64,000 bases of DNA, from positions 3,472,001 to 3,536,000 of the forward strand of contig JAUKUA010000001.1 of assembly GCA_030549175.1 (NCBI GenBank). Direction: 5' to 3'. The position numbers were made by a program, and so were the translations under genes. The notes under the pieces were generated by a model. The model saw nothing but the letters and a program-made list of their open reading frames with translations, did not search any database and was not told the DNA's origin. Positions 24,062 to 33,867 of the stretch are shown in pieces. Every line of letters starts with the position of its first letter. The first letter of the stretch is position 1. The DNA is from Lasiosphaeris hirsuta. Lineage: Eukaryota; Ascomycota; Sordariomycetes; Sordariales; Lasiosphaeriaceae.

Positions 24062-25051
24062 CGTGTAGCGTCTGGCTGGGTGTTCTAGCTTGTCGTCGCT
24101 GGGGTGGTAGATGGCAATGTTGTTGCAATCTTTGGACTCGAGGATGTGGATGGGGGGAGGGGAAAATAGTGGGATGGATGGAACAGTGGGATTGAAATTA
24201 GGATGGTTGTTCATGTCGACGCGGAGCTCAGCTCGCCCGCCGTCGGGTGCTCCTGCGGTCATCACCTCATCTGAATCCAAGCCACTCCATATCCACCTCC
24301 AACCTACCAATCATGCTAGTCGGCGTAGTTGGGCTGAAGCTTGCAGGAGCAACAGTCCGCCCCGGCAGTGAGATGCGCTGCCCACAGCCCACAATTCGCA
24401 CGACAAAACTGTTTGCGTGCAGCTCATGCGCGAACTGGCCATGTTCATTGGCGGGGTTGCCCACTCGGGTAACGGCGGGGAGCTGGGGGGAGGTGTGATG
24501 GTTAAGAGGGGTCAACAGTCCGAGGAGACAAAGCAACCAAGCAAGATGACGGAGCGAACAGACCCGACTGATACAAGTCCGGGGGTTGAGAAGGTGCGCT
24601 TGGTTATAGGCCATACCTTGAGATACTAGGGCAGGTACATAGCCAACCCTCAGCTTGACATCAGTTTTGTGGGTGCGCGATGCACCGAGATAACTGGAGC
24701 AGAGATATATTTATGGAGTGATACTCTGGAATCGCCGAATGCTCAAGATAAGATGCTAAAGATACCTCTTCTCAGTATTCCTGTGCCGAATACTGAGAAG
24801 ACTGCGAAAAATGATCCAGTCTGCCGTCTCTGATGCAGGGGGTATAGTATCTCTGGTTATGCTCGTGGTCGTGATCGTCGTTACGGGTCGTTGTCGTAAT
24901 CTTCTCAGCTCCCAATCGAGAAAACGGGCATTACCTACATATCGTACCGTGCCGTAATCCAACAAACAAAAAGAAGTACCGGTGCTTGAGTGAGGTGTCC
25001 GTGGTGTCCTGTCCCTGCAGCCACAAGCCAAGAACCCCACCCCTGGGCTCC
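24062..25051. other. Intergenic region with a perfect hairpin
   Basis: This is the promoter side of the phosphoglucomutase gene and the 3' side of the next gene. Apart from the inverted repeat at 24767-24801, listed separately, I recognise nothing; the open frames are short and low in complexity. Confidence 0.55.
24767..24801. repeat. Perfect 14-bp inverted repeat, 7-nt loop
   Basis: Arms TCTTCTCAGTATTC and GAATACTGAGAAGA pair perfectly around CTGTGCC. It lies about 250 bp past the stop of the unrecognised gene at 25052, where a 3' UTR would be. It may act as an RNA stem or be the scar of a small element. Confidence 0.8.
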
Positions 25052-27099
25052 CTATTTTGAAGAACCGGCAGGTACGTTTGCCTCTGATGACACAGGCGAG
25101 CCAGACGCAATCGAAAAGACTTCCCGGAACCTCGTGGCGCCTGGAAACACCCGAACATCAGCATCACGGCAAAACAGAAATGATAATAGATAATGTCAAC
25201 CTACCCTCCTCGCTGACGAAATATATTTCGAATGCGCCCGACTTGTTTTGACGCATATTCTCCTGCCTGTATGTCTTACAAAAGACATACAGTTGGGCAT
25301 CTTTGAGCCAGACGCGGTGTCTTGACCGTCGACTGAGCCATGTCGGAGACTGGGACTGGTGCGTGACTACATATCGTCGTGAGTTGTGCACAACATCCGC
25401 ATACTGGCGGAAGCGCGGGGCCCTCTTACCGAAAGCGGTCCATACCGGACATTGCCTGAGCTCCCCTTCCCACACGGCAGCGTGCAGGCGAATACCCCGA
25501 GTTTGCAGGTCCTCGTAAACAATCAGAGAGTGCTTATACCCGTCGTCGATGATTTGCCTGGACCGACGAGGTGTTGGGTCAGCCGAAGGTACACAAAGCA
25601 TGCGATCCGACGAGGGCACCCGGGGGTCAACCTACGCTTGAAACAGCCGTTTCTCTCTCTGAAGCTTGAATTCGTTGGGGTGGATTTGGACCGTGAGCAT
25701 GTTCCGGGCCTTGAGGGCAACAAAAGTGCAGTAAAAGAGCACCATTTCTGTTCCAAACCCCCTGGTTAGCTGGGCGAGGTAGGTTCAATGCGCCGCGTTG
25801 GGTGCATCGGGTCGTGCTTGCCTTCCCACGTCAAAAAGTACAGAGCGGCCCAGAGCTTGCTACACTGCTCTGTTCGGCTCCACCGTTTCAGCTGTAGCGC
25901 GCTGCCCTCACGCCCGATGCAGAGCTCATGGGCACCGTGTAGGGAGAACCAAGGGTTGCCTCCTTGGATTGTACGGATCAGGAGGTAAGGCGATTGATCA
26001 ACGGAGCTCATGAAGACGACAATCGAGATCTTGTCGTTGTCGAACGGACTGGCGCATTACACAAGTCAACCTACGAGGCCCAAGACACCAGCCGGCAGAA
26101 AAGGGGCCCGAGCACTTGAGGACGTACCGTCGGAAGAGTATCTTGGACTCGGCCGCTATGTTCAAGTGGCCCCAGGGGTAATACGGCCCATATGACTTGG
26201 AACTGGATAGACTTAGCGGGATTCTGCGCCGTGTTGCGGCCAATGGCTTCTCTTACGGTCTCAGGTGTTTCAACGCAGTCCGTGCCGGCAGAGGAAGTGA
26301 GAATATCTGCTCGGCCCAATGCGTATTCTGCTTCTTGTCAGGCACCTACACCAGAACACCAGGACACCAGGACACGGTGGCTGGGGTACGAACGGGATCT
26401 TGTGTCACCGTTAGAGACATCAATTCCTGGCGAACCAGGGGGCCAACTTGCAACGGAGGCGGGGCTAGACAGCTTGTCAGTCGTCTCAGCCCGCAAACCC
26501 GATCCCGGAAAACTGACGTATCCCTCTTTGCTCACGCAGGGTGATGAGCCGGGTGCGTAGGGTATCGAGCGTGTTGAGATCGAAGCTTGGGGACCTGGGC
26601 GCGTATTAGACTCAACACAGAATATATGCTTAGCCGGCGGGGAGGGAGGTTACCTCGTGAGGAGCTGCTTTAGCAAGGAAAGGAAGTGGTTGTACAGCAC
26701 GAAGCGCTGGGGTAAAGGGAGCCCGCCTGCTTCTTCAGTCATCTTGTTGTACATCTTGCGCCATCTTGTCTCCCTCGACATGGTCTTATCCTCGTAATAT
26801 GTCGTGATGTCTCTCAGAGTCCGACATAGACATGGGAGCACAACGTTTAGGTAGTTGAGGACAATAGGGACGCGATCGATGTGAACCTGGGAGCGGTCGG
26901 CGAGATCGCGGAGAAGTCGGCTCGAGCCCCGTATTTCCTCGGCCAGGGCTACTAGATGACCATGAAACGCCTCGGGGAGTGCCGTACGCAATTGGTCCAA
27001 GCCAAGGGCGACGAGATCGGCTCGCTCGGCCTCGCGGCAACACCCCTGGAGGAGATGTATCTCGACGGGCGGGTTGACATTGTTGATGTGGACATCCAT
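25052..27099 (-). CDS. Conserved-looking fungal protein of unknown function, ten exons
   Basis: I do not recognise this protein. A phase-consistent model of ten exons (minus) gives 491 aa: 26654-27099, 26518-26594, 26394-26464, 26257-26345, 26128-26202, 25822-26048, 25636-25747, 25430-25557, 25205-25366, 25052-25140. Introns are 48-79 bp. Eight are GT-AG; the one at 25748-25821 uses a GC donor. Residues ~1-180 are helical and Leu-rich. From ~260 a globular part rich in aromatic residues follows. Its end (ending EIYFVSEEGATRFREVF) resembles the last strand and helix of a PH-like domain, which is only an inference. The least certain exon is 26394-26464. The start is the first Met before a continuous coding frame. 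No signal peptide or membrane segment is visible. Confidence 0.7.
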
Positions 27100-29487
27100 T
27101 CTCTTGGCTGCTTGGCTCCGGGTGGCCGTGCCGTACCAAAAACGCTCAATTCCTGGCCGGTTGTGGTCTAGAGGCGATCGATGTTCTGCTCAGAGGATGG
27201 CTGATGGCCCATGGCGGACCTTGAACACCATGATCATGAGGCTTTTGGCCCGGGCTTGACCAACACTTCTTTCTCGGACCTACACAAAGGGCTCGCGTGT
27301 AATCCGCCCACTTCTCCTCCGACTATTTGGGACGGAGGAGGATAGTCCTTAGGCTTTTGATACAAACAGGCTGTATGGTTGTTACCGCGGCAGCCAACAA
27401 GTTATCCGACATCCAGGACGAGCCTGGGTTGCGCAGGGACGGCGTGGGGAAGAGTACGTGCAAAGATGATGTTGGAAGGAGGGAATTCAAGGTGAGGAGG
27501 CACTACAGACTAGGGTGGCGAGCAATGGAGGTGGACCACAGCGGTCTCGGGAAGCAACAAGCAGCGATCGATCTCTCGTCGTGACTACCCAGAGCCTCAA
27601 CCTCTGGTTCTCCGATTCACAAATATATGCCCCCCAAACCCCCAGAACATTCCACGATGCAGTTGGAGGGGAGAAGCAGGCAAATGTGTGCGGCTGCTGA
27701 CCGTCCCCGAGAAGATGGGTAATCAGTGTGTATCGGGAGGCTGTATCGGGAGACAGGCTTGCCGTCTCTTCGGCTTGACAGAAAGCAAAACAAGCAGGAC
27801 GAGTGATATAAATTCGCTGGCCGCGATGTGCGCATTCACACCACTTGGGGCTCGAGCGTTGGGCATTCAGGCGTTGGCTAGGGGCCCCTCAACTGATCTG
27901 ACGGTAGCACCGGGCGCTGCCATGCAAATCAGCGATATGTCTGCCGATCAAGCTGGCCGCACGAAGCCGCAAAGCCGCGAATGAAAACCATGTGTGACGG
28001 ATGCTGCAATGCAGCAGCAGCAGAAGTAGCAGCACGAAAGACCCAGACAAGGAGTCAGCGTCTGCCACGAAGCCAGCCCAGTCGCCGCTCACTGCAGAGA
28101 CGGCCAGAAACGTGCATTAGGACGACACTACTTGGAGTTGACGGGCCACCGACAGGCCAATGGTGCAAAAAATATGCATGAACGATGCAGCCAGAAGACA
28201 ACCGCCAAATCAACCGCCAAAACAGCCCCATGGAATAAGAGGGTGGACGATGCTCCGCAGAGTGCCCGATGTAACGTGCTCCCACCCGTAAGCGACAACC
28301 TAGCAGAACTTCAAGAACAGGAGAAAACACCGGTGGTGATACAGCCGGCGCGGAATCTCGGGTGTGCGGATGAGGAACCTCAACGTCTTCTCGGCCACCA
28401 CAGTGCGGGCACAAGAGCCGGCCGGGTTATGGCATTCCGTTCCCGGGACGAGACGGGGGCACCCCTCCCCCCCCCGGACCCATCAGGACCGGATACCAAG
28501 ATTAGTGGAGGTCTTGAGGCCTGGCCTGGAGCCGAGGTGGGACATTGGCCGAGCCTGCTCCTGCTGAAAAACCTCTGCGAGTCTCAAAAATTTGCCTGGA
28601 GGATCTCGATGGTCTCTGTGGAGAGGCGGAAAAGAGAAGAAAGGAAAAAGAAAGATATGGAGTAAATGCCTAGCGTCAAAATCGAGTCACCTTCATTGGG
28701 TGTAGCACAACATATTGGGTGCTTCCAGTTTATGGTGGTTGGGTTGTGCGAAAAGAGTTTGCCCCCCCTGGAGCAAGGTTGGTCCTGGGTTGGGATCTGC
28801 TTTTATTACATTGAGGGCGATTCTTAAGGCCTTGAAGCCTCGCCACTTACCGAGAGAGAGACGAGGCAGAAGGCAATACCAGCCACCGTGCAGACTGGAA
28901 CTCCATTGCAGCCTCAGGCATTAGTGGCTATTGCCTTCCTGCACCTGAGGTTTGCGGATGAAGGTTCAACCAACCAACCCCGCTCTCCCCAGGTGGTCAG
29001 ACCGCACATGGATGGGGTAGAGGCAGATATCGGCGGCGCCAGTATGCAGTCAAATGTCACCTGCTCAGCCAAGTGCCACCCATGCCAGCCTAGTACAAGA
29101 TATGCGTCACCCACCTCACCTCACCACCAAACCTGATAGAAAAATGATCTTGTTGTACACATTTGTTTGTGGCCGTGTAAAAGGGTCAATCATTGTGCCC
29201 CCGTTGCCAGCCTGTATGGACGGTTCATTATCCATACTGAAGGGATCTGCCCTTCAGTTCCCATGATCATAGTAAACCTCGTGCATTCCATGGCAGAAAA
29301 AGAGAAACGAGAAGCACCAAAATCCCATGGCCTAGCCCCCCGAGCAACACCGTCCGTCCCAGAGATAAAAGCGAAAAAAAGAAAGCCTGTTGCCAATCGC
29401 GGTTGCCTTGGTTGATTTGAGAATGATCTGATCAAGTATCAAGACTGGTTGCCGCGAGCGCAACGAGTCGGCGAGAAAAGAGTACAT
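27100..29487. other. Long intergenic region
   Basis: About 2.4 kb lie between the unknown gene and NHP6. It contains a short GCAG/CAG run (~28010-28036) and scattered open frames up to 177 codons without family features, coding periodicity or plausible splice context. I see no gene. A non-coding transcript cannot be excluded. Confidence 0.5.
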
Positions 29488-30056
29488 TTAAGAAGACTCC
29501 TCCTCGTCGTCGTTGGCCTGTGCGTTCTCGTCAACTCTGAACTCTTCAGCTGCTGATCGCCTGGCTACTTACGTTGTAAGCTTGCTTCTCGTCTTCGTAT
29601 CTCTTCTTGTCCGCGGCAGCCTTGGCCTCATAAGGGGCCCGCTGCTTGTCGCTAAGTGCCTTCCATCGCTCGCCTAGGATCTTGCCAACTTGGCCGAACG
29701 AGACACCCGGGTTCTCCTCGCGAACGTTATCGCGTTGCTCATTGGCAAAGAACATGTAGGCTGAAAGGCCACGCTTGGGCGCATTGGGATCTGTAATTGA
29801 GTGAGCAAGAGCATATTTTGGCTTATCAACATACTGAGAAGCACACCCGGTCTACGTCCCCATGTCCGGCGGCTCAATTGCCAGTAGGCTTACGAGAACG
29901 CCGGCAACGGTGTACATGACCAGGGAAGGCAGGTATCGACCAATGAGGGTGCACCACTGTGTCCGAGTTTGGAAATAAAATTGACCACTTACCCTTCTTG
30001 CCACGGCGCTTCTCCACCTTGCCACCAGCTTTGCTCTTAGTTGCGGCTTTGGGCAT
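29488..30056 (-). CDS. NHP6: Nhp6-type non-histone chromosomal HMG-box protein
   Basis: A small DNA-bending chromatin protein that works with the FACT complex and loosens nucleosomes. Exons (minus) 29993-30056, 29573-29790 and 29488-29517 give 103 aa. Introns are 202 and 55 bp. Exon 1 encodes a basic tail ending RRGKK; exon 2 holds the whole HMG box from [15 protein letters not shown] to EDEKQAYN. The last exon adds the acidic end ANDDEEESS. Reading through the last intron would instead give a short VSSQAISS tail, but splicing restores the acidic end known in the family. The box residues that wedge and bend DNA are conserved. Confidence 0.9.
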
Positions 30057-30667
30057 TGTGAAAGATCTACACTTTTTGTTAGCAAGGGTTCATCAATAGA
30101 GTTGATTGGCCGAAGTGGAAGCTGCAAACGTGGAGATGCACTCTGGTCGCATTGCTGAGACACCTCAACGTGGGCAGCGGAGGGTGAGGGGTAGCTTTGC
30201 GCGCCTCGGACGTGACTGCTCTGCGCGGTGCGCATCGCGTTTGTGTTCGCTACCAGATCGCAAGTGCAATTGCGGGTGATAGCAAGTGGAAAATGCGATT
30301 TGAAGCATGGGATTGGCTGTGAATAACCATAATACATACTTTGGCTGCGCTTTGCAATAATACGAAACGTGATGGTGTTCTGCTTCTGAGCTGGTCGACT
30401 TGTTAGTGATGGGAGGTTACTTTTGACGCGACAATCTAGATGTGGGTAGGCAGCGCGGGAGATGAGGGTCATGCAAATGGAGGCTTTGCGTGGAGACCAG
30501 AGAGGGTAGGTAGGTGCTGGGTATTGAGCTGGCGATTGCGGAGGGAAAAGGGAGGGGGAATGCATCCAATGAGCGTAGGGCAGCGCCTGCGCTCAAAAGG
30601 AAAACCAAAAATTGGGACACGAGTACTTGAACTTTGGTGAGGATACAGGCGAGGAAAAAGTACTTAC
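30057..30667 (-). promoter_or_regulatory. Probable 5' UTR intron of NHP6
   Basis: Just before the start codon, on the minus strand, a TGCTAAC branch-like site is followed by GTGTAG at about 30070, a good acceptor. A GTAAGT donor lies at 30662-30667. Together they suggest a leader intron of about 600 bp. This is inference from splice motifs only. Confidence 0.4.
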
Positions 30668-32249
30668 AGTGGGCGCTGGATTGTGCAGGTATTCAGGTGT
30701 GAGTTGTGTTGTGTGAGCGTGGTGCGGTTTGTATGGGAGAAGAGGAGGGAGATTTTGAGAGAGCGGAGGGGGAAGCCTTCGCTCGTATTTTACTATGGGC
30801 GGCTGATTGAATGAAGGGGGCGGGGGACCTCCTTCCTGGCTGGTAACAAAAAAGGGTGCAGGCGGCGGGCTGATTTTTTGGCCGTGATTTGGGGAGAAGG
30901 GGGCGAAGCACCCACTTCCCCATTGCCCACTCGCGCCCTGGGACCGGGAGCGCTTGAATGACCAGAGTACAGGTACATGTGCCTTTGTACTGAGGAACCG
31001 TGCATTTATGTACCTTGTACCTTCGCAGGAGGTCTGCAACTCTGCTCTTGGGGGGCAGGTTCCAGGTCGTGCAGCCTCCCGTCTCTACTGGCATTAATTA
31101 CAAGGCGACCAACCCTCCCTTCTCTCTTAAAAGAACGATCTCACTCAGCTCATTCCGTCCGTTCCCTTTATATGTAGCTGGAAACCCTCTCCTGGCAGCA
31201 TGCGTGCTATGGTGCTCATCTTGTGCATGCTTGAGCCAGGCTCGCGCAAGCTTAGCGTTCCCATGGCATACATACGTCAGCAACCGATTCCCCCATAGCT
31301 CAAGTCTTAGCATTTCCAAAGCATGTCCAAACATCTTGATATCCTCCTTCCGAGGAGGTTCTACAGCCACGGTAGAACATAAATTTTGTTCCCATGCTCC
31401 CTTATACTCGAGACTGGCCCCGTGACTTCAAGCAGGTTGGCTATATGGGTGGTGCTGCTGGGACGGTGGAAATCATCAGGTCGTTCGCTGCATAGTTTGT
31501 CCCCTTGGCTTCCTAGCTAGGGCAGTAGGCTGGGCCTGCAGCACGGAGAAGGGGAGGATGGAGGACCCCGGACAACACATCCGCACCCAAAGCGCGAGCA
31601 AGGAATGGAACTGGGCACTCTCAATTTTATTCCTTGAAATTCATAAAGATCATGATGGAGAGAAACGGTTGGTAGAGGAAGGACGCATATATCACTTTAT
31701 CTGTTCTAGGCAAGCCCTGCCTGTGGCCTGTTTGGCTTCAGATGAAAGAGCCAGGAAGGTTGAGCAATCGTCAAGGTGGGTGGGAGTCGGGTACTTGCGT
31801 AGGAACCCCACGCAAAGATGTCACAGATATCTGGCGTCGTCGATGTACCCCATACAAAACACCCGCGCATCCAGTGTCACCGCACCCTTGCAAATGCCTT
31901 TTTCCTAGCAGTTGGCCAGCCGGCTTTGCGAATCACGTTCTTCAGCACTGACCACAAAGCTAGCAGCACCCCCTTCAGTCTGACTTGAGACTCCCTCCAT
32001 TCCTGTCGCTTGGGACTGGGGCGGGGACACGCAAACCCCTTTTCGCTTCGAGACATGCTCCAACAGCAGCGTGCGATCTGGTCTCCCCGACTAATCGCTA
32101 TTCCCCTTCTTACAATGTGTCCCGAACCGTCCTAGACATCCTTATCAAAACCAAGACAGGGTTTACCAGTTTACTGTGTAAAAACAGCCATTCTATCGAA
32201 ATGGCAAGTCTACGTCAGCCTCCTATTCAACACAGGCAGTCTACTCAAC
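30668..32249. other. Intergenic region upstream of NHP6
   Basis: It contains CT-rich and purine-rich tracts around 30700-30900 and ordinary sequence beyond. Open frames on both strands are proline/serine-rich and look like composition effects. I see no gene. Confidence 0.5.
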
Positions 32250-33047
32250 TCACCAATCTGCCGAGTCAAGCACCATATCCCTCAGCTGTTCATTACGGAC
32301 CCAGTCAATCCCGCTTCCAGCTACGATGGAACTTGCAGTTCCCTTCATCACCTTCCATCTCTGCCGGCTCGTTTTCAGCTCATGCTCCAACCCAACCATC
32401 TCTTTTCTGAGCCGCACATTGTTGACGACTGTTGTCTCATTCTGACGCGTTTTTTCCGCGAGTCGTAGAACCTTAGCCGCCAAGTCCACATTTTGATGAC
32501 TGATTTGGCGGACCTCAACTTCAAGCTCGGTAAGACGCCCTAGGGCCTGTTTGGAATTATATGAGTGCATGGCTGCTTCGACCACCGCGGTCTCCCGCTG
32601 TTGAATATAAGGCAATAAGTCCCTAGCATAACAGTGATTAGTGGTGTTCTATCAGTCCTACGTTGCCGGATTTCAGGATAACGTATACCGCTCAATAGGG
32701 GAAGCGTAGGTCGCATTGTGAATAGCCCTCAAAAAGGGCTGAACCGACATGACACTTTTCAAGACATCGTTTCGGAGAGATAGTCCCGCCTTAGCCTCCA
32801 AGAGATGTATTTGCATAGCCCCGACTTCCGCGGCGTTGACCCTTGGCGACTCATCTAGTAGTTGTCAGAACAGACTTGCTTTGCTAACCGTTCCAAGCAG
32901 ATGGGTGTGCTTGCTTGATATATACTCCTGGTGGGTTTTGAGGAGTGCAAGTTCGAGTTGGAGCTCATGAAGCTTGTCGTAAAGTTCCAAAATTTGGGCC
33001 TCGGTCCATGAAAAAGCGGGCGATGTGATGTGTTCCATGCTTGCCAT
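32250..33047 (-). CDS. CENP-H-like (Fta3-type) inner kinetochore subunit
   Basis: A predicted member of the constitutive centromere-associated network that links CENP-A chromatin to the outer kinetochore. Exons (minus) 32915-33047, 32689-32854 and 32250-32622 give 223 aa. Most of the protein is predicted helical coiled coil rich in Leu/Glu. The end, SRQRWKVMKGTASSIVAGSG then IDW, matches my memory of the fungal CENP-H C-terminus (R-W-x-hydrophobic-MK...VGSGVDWARD). The second intron (66 bp) is GT-AG. The first needs a GC donor (GCAAGC) to give a 60-bp intron with branch site CTGAC seven bases before CTACTAG; the nearer GT would leave only a 34-bp intron and the wrong frame. Family call moderate, exon 1 junction less sure. 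Confidence 0.65.
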
Positions 33048-33867
33048 TTGCAGCCGGAAGATGTGGAGATTCGTCTGTTTGGTGGTGGTTGCCGGGTGTC
33101 AATCAAGTGTTGTCGTTAGACCTGTGTGTGTTTGGTCTCTCCTGCATGAACCCTCCTTCTGTCTACTGATATGTTTGCCTGACGCGACGCGTCTTGATCG
33201 CCTGCTCTGCTGCCCCCATGCACAGGCCATATATAACCCCGTCTCACGGGAAGGCTTATCGGCCTGGCAAACGCGGCCCAGTCATTGTGCGAACCTACCT
33301 CACGGGACACTTTGAGATAAGATAGGCGCGGCGTCTTGGCTCATAACAAGCTACTTCCGTCTTGCATCAAACTGCCTGGGGAAATCCTCAAATAATCTCA
33401 ATAGTTCTTTCATACCTTTTTCTGGTGAAAGTACTTCACTTTGCATTCTTTCATGTGAAACAATTGAGGTTGAAGCAGCTAGAGATGTAGACGTTGCCAC
33501 TGATTCCGAGCAAACTATGTAGTCCTATACCTGCTAAGCGGGTGAGGCAGACAGGGCAGCCAAGTCTTGGTGGAGCCTGAGCTTGATTGAACCCGCCCCA
33601 ACAAGCACCAAATGATGGGGCCGGACCAAGCGCACCTTGGGGCCGTTGGAGCATGGTATTTGTGATGGGAGCCTTTGCATCTCACGCCCGCCTCGCCAAT
33701 CCTCCAAGCTTGCGCAACCACGCCCCATACCTCAGCGCCCGACCGTTCATCCTGTATTCACTACAGTTTATTCGTCCTTCTTATCTAGATCCTTCTTCAA
33801 CACCGAGACGATTCCCTCACAGCTGTATCCCTGTCGGAACGCTCGACATCTCGAGGCATGCAGCGAA
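33048..33867. promoter_or_regulatory. Divergent promoter region, CENP-H-like / ATG11
   Basis: About 820 bp lie between two head-to-head genes. I see no distinctive regulatory repeat. Open frames here are short. Confidence 0.5.

Noticed and set aside
28010..28036. CAG-repeat run as a possible expandable repeat or CRISPR-like array
   Set aside because: Only a few imperfect units, no spacers, eukaryotic context.
28132..28665. 177-codon plus-strand frame
   Set aside because: Polar, no family features, with competing frames on the other strand; probably chance in GC-rich intergenic DNA.
29852..30565. 237-codon minus-strand frame over NHP6 exon 1 and leader
   Set aside because: It runs through the NHP6 first exon in another frame and through its first intron; shadow frame.
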